A stretch of 8,222 nt of DNA from Chloroflexota bacterium. GTDB taxonomy: Bacteria; Chloroflexota; Limnocylindria; Limnocylindrales; CSP1-4. The stretch lies in NCBI GenBank assembly GCA_021812735.1, contig JAKAMV010000413.1:1-8222 (forward strand). The letters run 5' to 3'. The position numbers were made by a program, and so were the translations under genes. Numbering within the stretch: position 1 is the first letter of the stretch; every line of letters begins with the position of its first letter. Of the stretch, positions 1 through 4,718 are shown piece after piece. The notes below the pieces were generated by a model. The model made no database searches and was not told the origin of the DNA. It saw only the letters and a list, made by a program, of their open reading frames with translations.

Positions 1-220
1 CGATCCGATCGATCGCTACCGCGACGGCGGCCTCCATTGCCTCGGTGACGGGCTCCGGTGGGCCGGCGAAGGTGAGGACGCAGCGGTTGTGGTCGGGGTC
101 CTGCGTGCGGTCGAGCAGGAAGACGCCCGCGACGGAGGCGATGGCACGGACGAGCGCATCGACCACCTCGGACCGCCGCCCTTCGCTGAAGTTCGGGACG
201 CACTCGACGAGCCTGGTCAC
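1..220 (-). CDS. Glutamate formimidoyltransferase, N-terminal part (cut by window edge)
   Basis: Partial gene: 73 codons plus one base are visible, and the rest lies to the left of the window. The reverse strand reads GTG then TRLVECVPNFSEGRR, followed by EVVDALVRAI, a GVFLLD segment, DPDHNRCVLTF and GPPEPVTEA. This is the characteristic opening of the formiminotransferase N-terminal domain (VPNFSEGR near residues 8-15, DxDHNR near 43-48). The family transfers a formimino group from formiminoglutamate to tetrahydrofolate in histidine breakdown; some bacterial members instead salvage 5-formyl-THF. The GTG at 220 is chosen because GAGGAG lies three bases upstream and the conserved domain begins at codon 4; an ATG upstream at 234 is closed by a stop in another frame. 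The only other FTCD half in the window is the separate cyclodeaminase-like gene at 6934-7590, so the two halves may be separate proteins here. The C-terminus cannot be seen, so a fusion is not excluded. Confidence 0.88.
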   Translation of the reverse strand, partial: MTRLVECVPNFSEGRRSEVVDALVRAIASVAGVFLLDRTQDPDHNRCVLTFAGPPEPVTEAMEAAVAVAIDRI

Positions 221-284
221 GTTCTCCTCGTGCTGCGTGTCATGCCATGATGGGGCGCCGTCGTCCCGTGCTGCTACGGGTTGC

Positions 285-290
285 AGTCTA
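285..290 (-). promoter_or_regulatory. Possible -10 box (TAGACT) for the formimidoyltransferase gene
   Basis: TAGACT reads on the minus strand about 65 bases before the GTG start at 220. It is the same hexamer found just before the DedA gene. No convincing -35 is seen. The transcript would have a leader of roughly 55-60 nt that contains a short inverted repeat (265-280, CCCGT/ACGGG stem with a six-base loop). This is a motif match only. Confidence 0.35.
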
Positions 291-350
291 GTGGCGGCGA
301 CGGGGGCGAGGGTGGCGCCCAGGGGCGGGTGCCGTGGCGGCGGCCCCGCT

Positions 351-1190
351 TCAGAGTTCGCGCCGCAATACCGGGAAGTGCTCATCGGCCACGGCCATGA
401 CGAAGCCGGCCCGTTCCCAGAACGCCGGGAAGGCTGCGCTCGTAGCGTCCGGCCGCGCGCCCGCTTCGGGATACACCTCGACGGCAGCGAACCCCCGCTG
501 CGCCAGCTCGCCGCAGACATCGTCGACCAGCGCAAGGGCGTATCCACGGCGCCGTGCCCGGGCGGTGGTCGCGATGCAGGTGATGACGGCCGGCAGCGGC
601 GCGCTGGGGAGTTGCGGGTACAGATCGCGCAACAACAGCGCCCGCGGATACGCGGAGAGCGGGCCGAACTGGCAGTACGCCACGGGCCGCTCGGCGACGA
701 GCATGACGCGCGCGTAACTCCCGAAGATGCCGTGACCGCGCGTCAGCAACGCGAGCTTGCGGGGCGCGCCAGGCCCGGGCCCCTCCGTTCGCGCCGGTCG
801 TGGCGCAAATGGGTTGCCGGGCGCACGGGCGTGGTCGAGCGCGAAGGGATTCTGGGGCGCGAAGGGATTGAGGGGTGTCGTCTCCTGCGGCGCCCGGGGG
901 TCGAACGGGTTGAACGCGGTGCCGCGGCGCGACGCTTCGTCGAGGAACGGGTTCGGCACCCGCGCTACCGGCTCCTCGAGCAACCGGTTCGGAGCCCGCG
1001 ACCCGGAGGGCCCGCCCGCGGACGCCTCCGCCGGACGTGGGCGCAGCCACGACACGCGGTGCGCCTTCGACCCGGCGACCGCGTCCTCCCAGTAGTCGCA
1101 GGTGCGATGGTCGAACGATGGGTCCGCGCACGGCGGCAGAAGGGCGAACGCCTCCGCGTCGGTCACGTCGACAACGCGCCATCCAGCCAT
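351..1190 (-). CDS. GNAT-like N-acetyltransferase with NPF-repeat insert
   Basis: A 279-residue protein. Residues 1-50 contain a distinctive segment (DPSFDHRTCDYWED, 23-36). Residues about 52-140 are Pro/Ala-rich and carry five NPF tripeptides (80, 94, 108, 114, 126). The C-terminal half (about 143-279) looks like a GNAT acyltransferase fold: GIFGSYARVMLV (154-165) and PVAYCQFGP (169-177) as core strands, then AVITCIATTARARRRGYA (201-218) as the acetyl-CoA-binding strand and RxxGxA-type loop, then helix 219-231 and GFAAVEVYPE (233-242). The substrate is unknown; GNAT enzymes acetylate amines of small molecules or proteins. The ATG at 1190 is the only sensible start and has no Shine-Dalgarno, but a TACACT hexamer lies nine bases upstream. 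The gene diverges from the DedA gene 56 bp away. The GNAT assignment rests on pattern reading; the conserved N-terminal segment suggests a specific uncharacterised subfamily. Confidence 0.8.
   Translation of the reverse strand: MAGWRVVDVTDAEAFALLPPCADPSFDHRTCDYWEDAVAGSKAHRVSWLRPRPAEASAGGPSGSRAPNRLLEEPVARVPNPFLDEASRRGTAFNPFDPRAPQETTPLNPFAPQNPFALDHARAPGNPFAPRPARTEGPGPGAPRKLALLTRGHGIFGSYARVMLVAERPVAYCQFGPLSAYPRALLLRDLYPQLPSAPLPAVITCIATTARARRRGYALALVDDVCGELAQRGFAAVEVYPEAGARPDATSAAFPAFWERAGFVMAVADEHFPVLRREL
808..952 (-). repeat. NPF-encoding repeat tract inside the acetyltransferase gene
   Basis: The tract encodes five NPF tripeptides within about 50 residues. The middle copies are also similar in DNA: two adjacent 18-base units near 841-876 each begin cgcgaagggatt and differ at only a few positions. 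This suggests local duplication. The flanking residues (NPFLD, NPFDP, NPFAP, NPFAL, NPFAP) are acidic or proline-rich. It is most likely a flexible linker between the N-terminal segment and the GNAT core. Confidence 0.7.
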
Positions 1191-1199
1191 GCTCAGTCG

Positions 1200-1205
1200 A
1201 GTGTA
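1200..1205 (-). promoter_or_regulatory. -10-like box (TACACT), acetyltransferase gene, probably leaderless
   Basis: TACACT on the minus strand ends nine bases before the ATG at 1190. The intervening bases (CGACTGAGC) hold no Shine-Dalgarno. The spacing places the transcription start at or within a few bases of the start codon. No clear -35 is seen. Confidence 0.5.
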
Positions 1206-1231
1206 TCGCGGCCCCGACCGGTGGCCGCTGC

Positions 1232-1237
1232 TAGACT
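1232..1237 (+). promoter_or_regulatory. -10-like box (TAGACT), DedA gene, probably leaderless
   Basis: TAGACT ends nine bases before the ATG at 1247, and the bases between (cggccccgc) contain no Shine-Dalgarno. This mirrors the arrangement on the other strand of the same 56-bp intergenic region, so the two divergent genes each appear to have their own leaderless or near-leaderless promoter. Confidence 0.5.
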
Positions 1238-1246
1238 CGGCCCCGC

Positions 1247-1906
1247 ATGTTTGCCTTCGTCGACCAGATCGTCATCCCCTTCCTGACCCATCTCTACGGC
1301 GCCGTCGGCTACGTTGGCGTCGGCGTGGCGATGGCGATCGAGTCGGCCATGGTCCCGTTGCCGTCGGAGCTGATCTTGCCGTTCGCCGGGTTCCTCGTCT
1401 CGGACGCCCGAGGCGTCGAACCACTCACCCGCGAGCCATGGTCGTTCTGGCTCGTGGTCCTCGTCGCGGTGCTCGGCAACACAGCCGGATCGCTGATCTC
1501 GTACGCCATCGGGGCCTGGGGCGGCCGACCCTTCCTGGAGCGCTACGGACGCTACCTGCTGATCCGGCCGGAGGAGATCGACCTCGCCGACCGCTACTTC
1601 GCGCGCTGGGGCCCCCAGACCGCGTTCTTCAGTCGCCTGCTGCCGGTCGTGCGGACGTTCATCAGCTTCCCGGCCGGCGTCGCGCGCATGCCGCTGGGGC
1701 GGTTCGTCCTCTACTCGACACTCGGTGCCGTGCCGTGGACGATCCTGCTCGTGTACGTCGGCACGGTCCTGGGGGCGAACTGGATCGACGTCCGTCACGC
1801 GCTGGCGCCGTTCGACACGGCGATCGCGGTGGCGGCGGTGACGGCGGTGGCGCTGTTCGTCGCCTGGCGTTTGGGGTGGGTCGCCCGCCTGCGGGGGATC
1901 GCCTGA
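1247..1906 (+). CDS. DedA/VTT-family membrane protein
   Basis: A 219-residue polytopic membrane protein. The family signatures are the re-entrant loop around IESAMVPLPSELILPFAG (31-48, with Glu32 and the Pro37-x-Pro39-Ser-Glu41 run), then GNTAGSLISYAIG (77-89), then FFSRLLPVVRTFISFPAG (127-144), which holds the essential Arg130 and Arg136, and ARM (145-147). Hydrophobic segments lie near 18-50, 66-90, 135-165 and 188-207. DedA proteins are inner-membrane lipid flippases; characterised members recycle undecaprenyl phosphate or move phosphatidylethanolamine, usually dependent on the proton gradient. The length is typical. It lacks a Shine-Dalgarno and has a TAGACT box nine bases before the ATG. 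It converges on the phosphatase gene with only six bases between stops and no visible terminator. Which lipid it moves cannot be told from sequence. Confidence 0.92.
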   Translation: MFAFVDQIVIPFLTHLYGAVGYVGVGVAMAIESAMVPLPSELILPFAGFLVSDARGVEPLTREPWSFWLVVLVAVLGNTAGSLISYAIGAWGGRPFLERYGRYLLIRPEEIDLADRYFARWGPQTAFFSRLLPVVRTFISFPAGVARMPLGRFVLYSTLGAVPWTILLVYVGTVLGANWIDVRHALAPFDTAIAVAAVTAVALFVAWRLGWVARLRGIA

Positions 1907-1912
1907 GCGCGC

Positions 1913-2650
1913 TTATCCCCAGGTCTCGCCGCGGAGGCCCCGGATGTGCGAGACGTCGTTGCCGACGAGGAGCCGCGCCCCGTCGTCGAGTGCGCCCCGG
2001 AACCGCAACACTGTGAGGTTGGCGGGTGCCTGCACGAAGCGGCGGCGATAGTCGCGGATCGGCACCCCGAGCGCCACCGCGAGCAGGATCCGGTTCGTGG
2101 TCGAGTGGGCCACGGCGAGCACGCGTCGCTCCACTGCCAGCCCGGGCCACTCGCCGCTCGTCGCTGCCCTGGCCGCCGGCGGTCGCGGCCCGTCCCCGGC
2201 CTCCTCCGGCCGGCACACCGGGTCCGTCGCCGCGGCCCACGCCAGCAGATCGTCCAGGAGTGCCCGAACCCGTTGCGCGACCTGCTCGCCCGACTCTCCG
2301 TCCGGGCACGGCAGGGCGGCCGGATCGTCCTCCCAGCGCCGGCGTGCGGCCGCATCGGTCGCGTCGATCTCGGCGTACGTGCGCCCCTCCCAACGGCCGT
2401 AGTCCATCTCCGTGAGCCGCGCGTCGGCCTCCACCGACGCGTTCGGCACCACCAGCGAGGCAGTCTCGAGCGCGCGTCGCAGGGGACTCGAGATCACCCG
2501 GTCGAAGCGCACCCCGACGAGCCGCCCGCCGAGGGCGCGGGCGGCGCTCCGACCGACCTCCGAGAGCGGCAGGTCGAGCCGCTGGCCGAGGTGCTGTTCG
2601 GGCTCCGAGCGCGCCGTGGCGCCGTGCCGCGTGAGCACCAGGGTCAGCAT
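1913..2650 (-). CDS. Histidine phosphatase (phosphoglycerate mutase-like, RHG family)
   Basis: A 245-residue protein of the two-histidine phosphatase superfamily. Visible motifs are LTRHG (6-10) with nucleophile His9, LDLPLSEVGRSAARAL (25-40), SSPLRRALETA (54-64, the second catalytic Arg), the E81-MDYGRWEGRTYAEI stretch with the general acid Glu, and VAHSTTNR (180-187) with the second His182. The substrate is not determined; relatives act on phosphosugars, nucleotides, alpha-ribazole phosphate or cell-wall precursors. An insert of about 35 residues rich in Pro/Ala/Arg (about 141-175) precedes the second His block. The ATG at 2650 is chosen because the phosphatase fold begins at once; the reading frame stays open far upstream but runs into the divergent riboswitch. 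No Shine-Dalgarno is present. A TACAGT box and a seven-codon ORF whose stop overlaps this start lie just upstream. It is divergent from the flavin operon. Confidence 0.88.
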   Translation of the reverse strand: MLTLVLTRHGATARSEPEQHLGQRLDLPLSEVGRSAARALGGRLVGVRFDRVISSPLRRALETASLVVPNASVEADARLTEMDYGRWEGRTYAEIDATDAAARRRWEDDPAALPCPDGESGEQVAQRVRALLDDLLAWAAATDPVCRPEEAGDGPRPPAARAATSGEWPGLAVERRVLAVAHSTTNRILLAVALGVPIRDYRRRFVQAPANLTVLRFRGALDDGARLLVGNDVSHIRGLRGETWG

Positions 2651-2667
2651 GGGGTCGATGGTGGCAT
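2644..2667 (-). CDS. Possible seven-codon upstream ORF overlapping the phosphatase start
   Basis: On the minus strand ATG at 2667 opens a reading frame encoding MPPSTPC and ends at TGA (2646-2644), which overlaps the phosphatase start codon (2650-2648). The ATG lies seven bases after a TACAGT hexamer, the distance expected for a leaderless transcript. Such an ORF could load ribosomes that then restart at the phosphatase ATG. It is very short and could be chance. Confidence 0.25.
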   Translation of the reverse strand: MPPSTPC

Positions 2668-2674
2668 GGATGCG

Positions 2675-2680
2675 ACTGTA
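2675..2680 (-). promoter_or_regulatory. -10-like box (TACAGT) upstream of the phosphatase gene
   Basis: TACAGT reads on the minus strand, 24 bases before the phosphatase ATG and seven bases before an upstream ATG at 2667. No -35 is evident. The hexamer fits the TANNNT pattern seen before other genes here. Confidence 0.4.
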
Positions 2681-2721
2681 CCCCGGACGCCGCGCTAGCG
2701 GCACGGATCCGCCCACTGGGT

Positions 2722-2727
2722 TATCCT
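2722..2727 (+). promoter_or_regulatory. Possible -10 box (TATCCT) for the riboswitch transcript
   Basis: TATCCT lies 20 bases before the first helix of the FMN riboswitch, so transcription from about 2734 would include the entire aptamer. There is no recognisable -35 about 17 bases upstream. The position, not the match alone, makes it credible. Confidence 0.45.
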
Positions 2728-2747
2728 GCGCCGGCAGGCACGAAACA

Positions 2748-2903
2748 CGCCTCCAACTTCGGGGTTGGGTGAAAGTCCCGACCGGTGGTCGGCGAGCCGC
2801 GACGGCGCGCCAGCCCACGACCCGCCGCGGTGCGCGAGCAGCGCGACGGTGGATCCCCTGGCAGGGAGCCGACGGTCAGAGTCCGGATGGGAGAAGCGAG
2901 GCG
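2748..2903 (+). promoter_or_regulatory. FMN riboswitch (RFN element)
   Basis: The aptamer carries the hallmark RFN blocks in order: cttcgggg (2757-2764), gggtgaaagtcccgacc (2766-2782), ggtggt then agccgcga in the P3 region, gagccgacggt (2866-2876) and agtccggatgggagaag (2880-2896). The closing stem P1 is formed by cgcctc (2748-2753) pairing with gaggcg (2898-2903), then cttc (2757-2760) with gaag (2893-2896). The variable arm between the P3 region and the gatcccc block is GC-rich and somewhat long. FMN binding to this element normally represses riboflavin biosynthesis or transport genes. Here it precedes an ABC transporter, which identifies the cargo as riboflavin or a related flavin. Confidence 0.95.
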
Positions 2904-2911
2904 CGTGCGAG

Positions 2912-2929
2912 CGACGCCGCGCGGCGTCG
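2912..2929 (+). repeat. Perfect 18-bp palindrome in the riboswitch leader
   Basis: The halves cgacgccgc and gcggcgtcg are exact complements directly after the aptamer. As RNA they could form a strong stem with a four-base loop. No run of T follows, so this is not a classical intrinsic terminator. It may be part of the expression platform or a pause site. Confidence 0.55.
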
Positions 2930-2935
2930 TCACCG

Positions 2936-2980
2936 CCCGTGCCCCTTCCGCCTGCGCCCGAAGCGAGGCCGCAGCACGGG
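2936..2980 (+). promoter_or_regulatory. Shine-Dalgarno-sequestering hairpin (expression platform)
   Basis: CCCGTGC (2936-2942) is a perfect complement of GCACGGG (2974-2980), whose GGG is the first part of the GGGAGGAG ribosome-binding site (2978-2985) of the ABC ATPase gene. Formation of this seven-pair stem would hide part of the site. With no T-rich terminator in the leader, this supports control of translation initiation by FMN. The alternative, active fold was not worked out. Confidence 0.6.
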
Positions 2981-2990
2981 AGGAGCGACC

Positions 2991-3872
2991 CTGACCAGCA
3001 TCGCCGTCCGCGGCGTCTCGCGCTCGTTCGCCACTGCCGACGGCCCCCTGCCGGTCCTCGACCGCGTCAGTTTCGAGGTCCCCGAACGCTCCGTCGTGGC
3101 GCTCATCGGCCCGAACGGATGCGGCAAGAGCACGCTCCTGCGGCTCGTTGCGGGGCTGCTGCGCCCCGAGGCGGGCGTGGTGGAGCTCGACGGCGCCCCG
3201 GTCAGCGGCCCAGACCCGCGCGTGGGTTTCGTGTTCCAGGAACCCCGGCTGCTCCCCTGGCGCGACGCCGCCGGCAACGTCGCGTACCCGCTCGAGCTTG
3301 CCGGGTGGTCGCGTTCCCGCCGCGAGGACCAGGTGCGCGATCTCCTCAGCCTGGTCGGGCTGCGCGAGTTCGCCGGCGCGCGCCCCCATGAGCTGTCGGG
3401 CGGTATGCGCCAGCGCGTCTCGATCGCCCGCGCGCTCGCCCTCGGGCCGTCCGTGTTGCTCCTCGACGAGCCGTTCAGCGCGCTCGACTCGCTGACCCGG
3501 GAGCGCTTCAACAGCGAGCTGGTGAACCTCTGGGACCGCACCGCGACCACGATCCTGCTCGTGACGCACTCGATCTCCGAGGCGATCTTCCTCGCCGACC
3601 GCGTCGTCGTGCTCTCACCTCGTCCCGGCCGCGTGGTGGCGGAGGTGCCGGTGGAGCTCGACCGGATCGAGCGCGAGTCGAACATCGACATGCTGGCCCT
3701 GGGCCGCACGGCGGCCCGTATCCGGCGCCACCTGGCCGGCGCAACCGACGACCCGAGCCCGGCCGAGCTGAGCGCGGAGCTGAGCCGCCGCGAGCGCGCC
3801 CGGCAGATACCGATCGAGGAGCTGGGCGTGCCGGCCTGGTTCGACCCGTTCGGACCGGAGGACCGCTCATGA
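2991..3872 (+). CDS. Flavin ABC transporter ATP-binding protein
   Basis: A cytoplasmic ATPase of the NitT/TauT (SsuB/TauB/ThiZ-like) class, 293 residues from the proposed start. It has Walker A GPNGCGKST (40-48), Q-loop Gln83 in VFQEPRLLPW, signature LSGGMRQR (135-142), Walker B VLLLDEP (155-161), D-loop SALD (163-166) and switch His193 in VTHS. A C-terminal tail of about 90 residues follows the last core strand; such tails are common in this class. There is no in-frame ATG, GTG or TTG between the aptamer and Walker A. The best start is CTG at 2991: the GGGAGGAG site precedes it at normal spacing and the ABC domain begins immediately (LTSIAVRGVSRSF). It is the first gene of a three-gene operon under the FMN riboswitch, and its stop overlaps the permease start by four bases, so translation is probably coupled. 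Confidence 0.93.
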   Translation: MTSIAVRGVSRSFATADGPLPVLDRVSFEVPERSVVALIGPNGCGKSTLLRLVAGLLRPEAGVVELDGAPVSGPDPRVGFVFQEPRLLPWRDAAGNVAYPLELAGWSRSRREDQVRDLLSLVGLREFAGARPHELSGGMRQRVSIARALALGPSVLLLDEPFSALDSLTRERFNSELVNLWDRTATTILLVTHSISEAIFLADRVVVLSPRPGRVVAEVPVELDRIERESNIDMLALGRTAARIRRHLAGATDDPSPAELSAELSRRERARQIPIEELGVPAWFDPFGPEDRS

Positions 3873-4696
3873 CCGACTCGCGATCCGTGGCCGAGGCCCG
3901 TGCGCAGGGCCGGGTCACCCGTGCTGGGCATCGCACAGGAGTCGGCCGCTGGCGTCGCACCGTGGACGTGACGCTGGCCGCCATGGTCTTCGTCGCCCTC
4001 TGGAAGCTCCTGGTGGTGGTGGGCGGGTACCCGGTCTTCATCCTGCCCGCGCCCGAGATCGTCGCCGGTCGCTTCGTCTCGGCCTGGACGGACGGCACTC
4101 TGGAGCCGCACGCCGCACAGACGCTCCTGGAAGTGACGTTGGGGTTCACGGTCGGGGCGAGCCTGGCGCTCGTGGCGGGGTACGCGCTGGCGCGCTCGCG
4201 GTTGATGGAACGCGTGCTGTCGCCGTACCTCGTGGCGGCGCAGGCCACACCGATCCTGGCCCTCGCCCCGCTCCTCGCGCTCTGGTTCGGGAGCGGCCTC
4301 TTGAGCAAGGTGGTGATCTGCGCGTTGATCGTCTTCTTCCCGGTTGCGGTGGCGACGATGGTCGGCCTGCGGAGCGTCGACCGGCGGCTGGTGGAGATGG
4401 CCCGCTCGTTCCGGGCCACGCGCTGGCAGCTGCTCTGGACGCTCGAGCTGCCCGCAGCGCTTCCCGGCATCATGGGCGGGATGCGCGTCGGCGTGACGCT
4501 CGCCGTGGTCGGCGCGATCATCGGCGAATGGGCGGGCGGGGAGCGTGGCCTCGGCGTACTGATCAACCTCGCGCGCGGCAGCCTGTTCGATATTCCGTTG
4601 CTCTTCGCGACGCTGCTGACGATCGCCCTGCTGGGGATCGCACTGTATCTCCTTGTCGTGCTCGTGGAACGCCGCATCGTCGGCGTCCGCGGCTGA
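3869..4696 (+). CDS. ribX: Flavin ABC transporter permease (RibX-type)
   Basis: A 275-residue inner-membrane permease of the binding-protein-dependent transport family (NitT/TauT class). A hydrophilic N-terminus (1-30) is followed by about six hydrophobic segments, near 33-52, 87-109, 121-141, 147-168, 205-222 and 244-266. The EAA loop that docks on the ATPase is MARSFRATRWQLLWTLELP (177-195), extending into ALPGIMGGMRVG. The ATG at 3869 overlaps the ATPase stop in ATGA, and GGAGG (3857-3861) sits seven bases upstream. Assignment to flavin rather than pyrimidine, taurine or nitrate transport rests on the operon's FMN riboswitch and the neighbouring binding protein. The symbol follows the RibXY system described for Chloroflexus-type bacteria. 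Confidence 0.9.
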   Translation: MTDSRSVAEARAQGRVTRAGHRTGVGRWRRTVDVTLAAMVFVALWKLLVVVGGYPVFILPAPEIVAGRFVSAWTDGTLEPHAAQTLLEVTLGFTVGASLALVAGYALARSRLMERVLSPYLVAAQATPILALAPLLALWFGSGLLSKVVICALIVFFPVAVATMVGLRSVDRRLVEMARSFRATRWQLLWTLELPAALPGIMGGMRVGVTLAVVGAIIGEWAGGERGLGVLINLARGSLFDIPLLFATLLTIALLGIALYLLVVLVERRIVGVRG

Positions 4697-4706
4697 GGTA
4701 TCAACT

Positions 4707-4713
4707 GAGGAGG
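4707..4713 (+). promoter_or_regulatory. Ribosome-binding site deciding the GTG start of the binding protein
   Basis: GAGGAGG lies five bases before GTG at 4719. The reading frame is open further upstream into the permease gene, but this strong site and the signal peptide that starts right after it fix the start at 4719. Confidence 0.8.
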
Positions 4714-4718
4714 TCACC

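Noticed and set aside
45..1286. 413-codon open frame on the plus strand
   Set aside because: Its product is Arg/Gly/Pro-rich with no recognisable domain, and it lies antisense to the formimidoyltransferase and the acetyltransferase, both of which show clear protein signatures on the minus strand. It is a typical GC-rich shadow frame.
2912..2929. Intrinsic terminator after the riboswitch
   Set aside because: The palindrome is strong, but no T-run follows it; a Shine-Dalgarno-masking hairpin downstream explains regulation better.
2412..2990. N-terminal extension of the ATPase in the open frame upstream
   Set aside because: It would run through the whole FMN aptamer and antisense to the phosphatase; the sequence is Arg-rich and unlike any ABC N-terminus.
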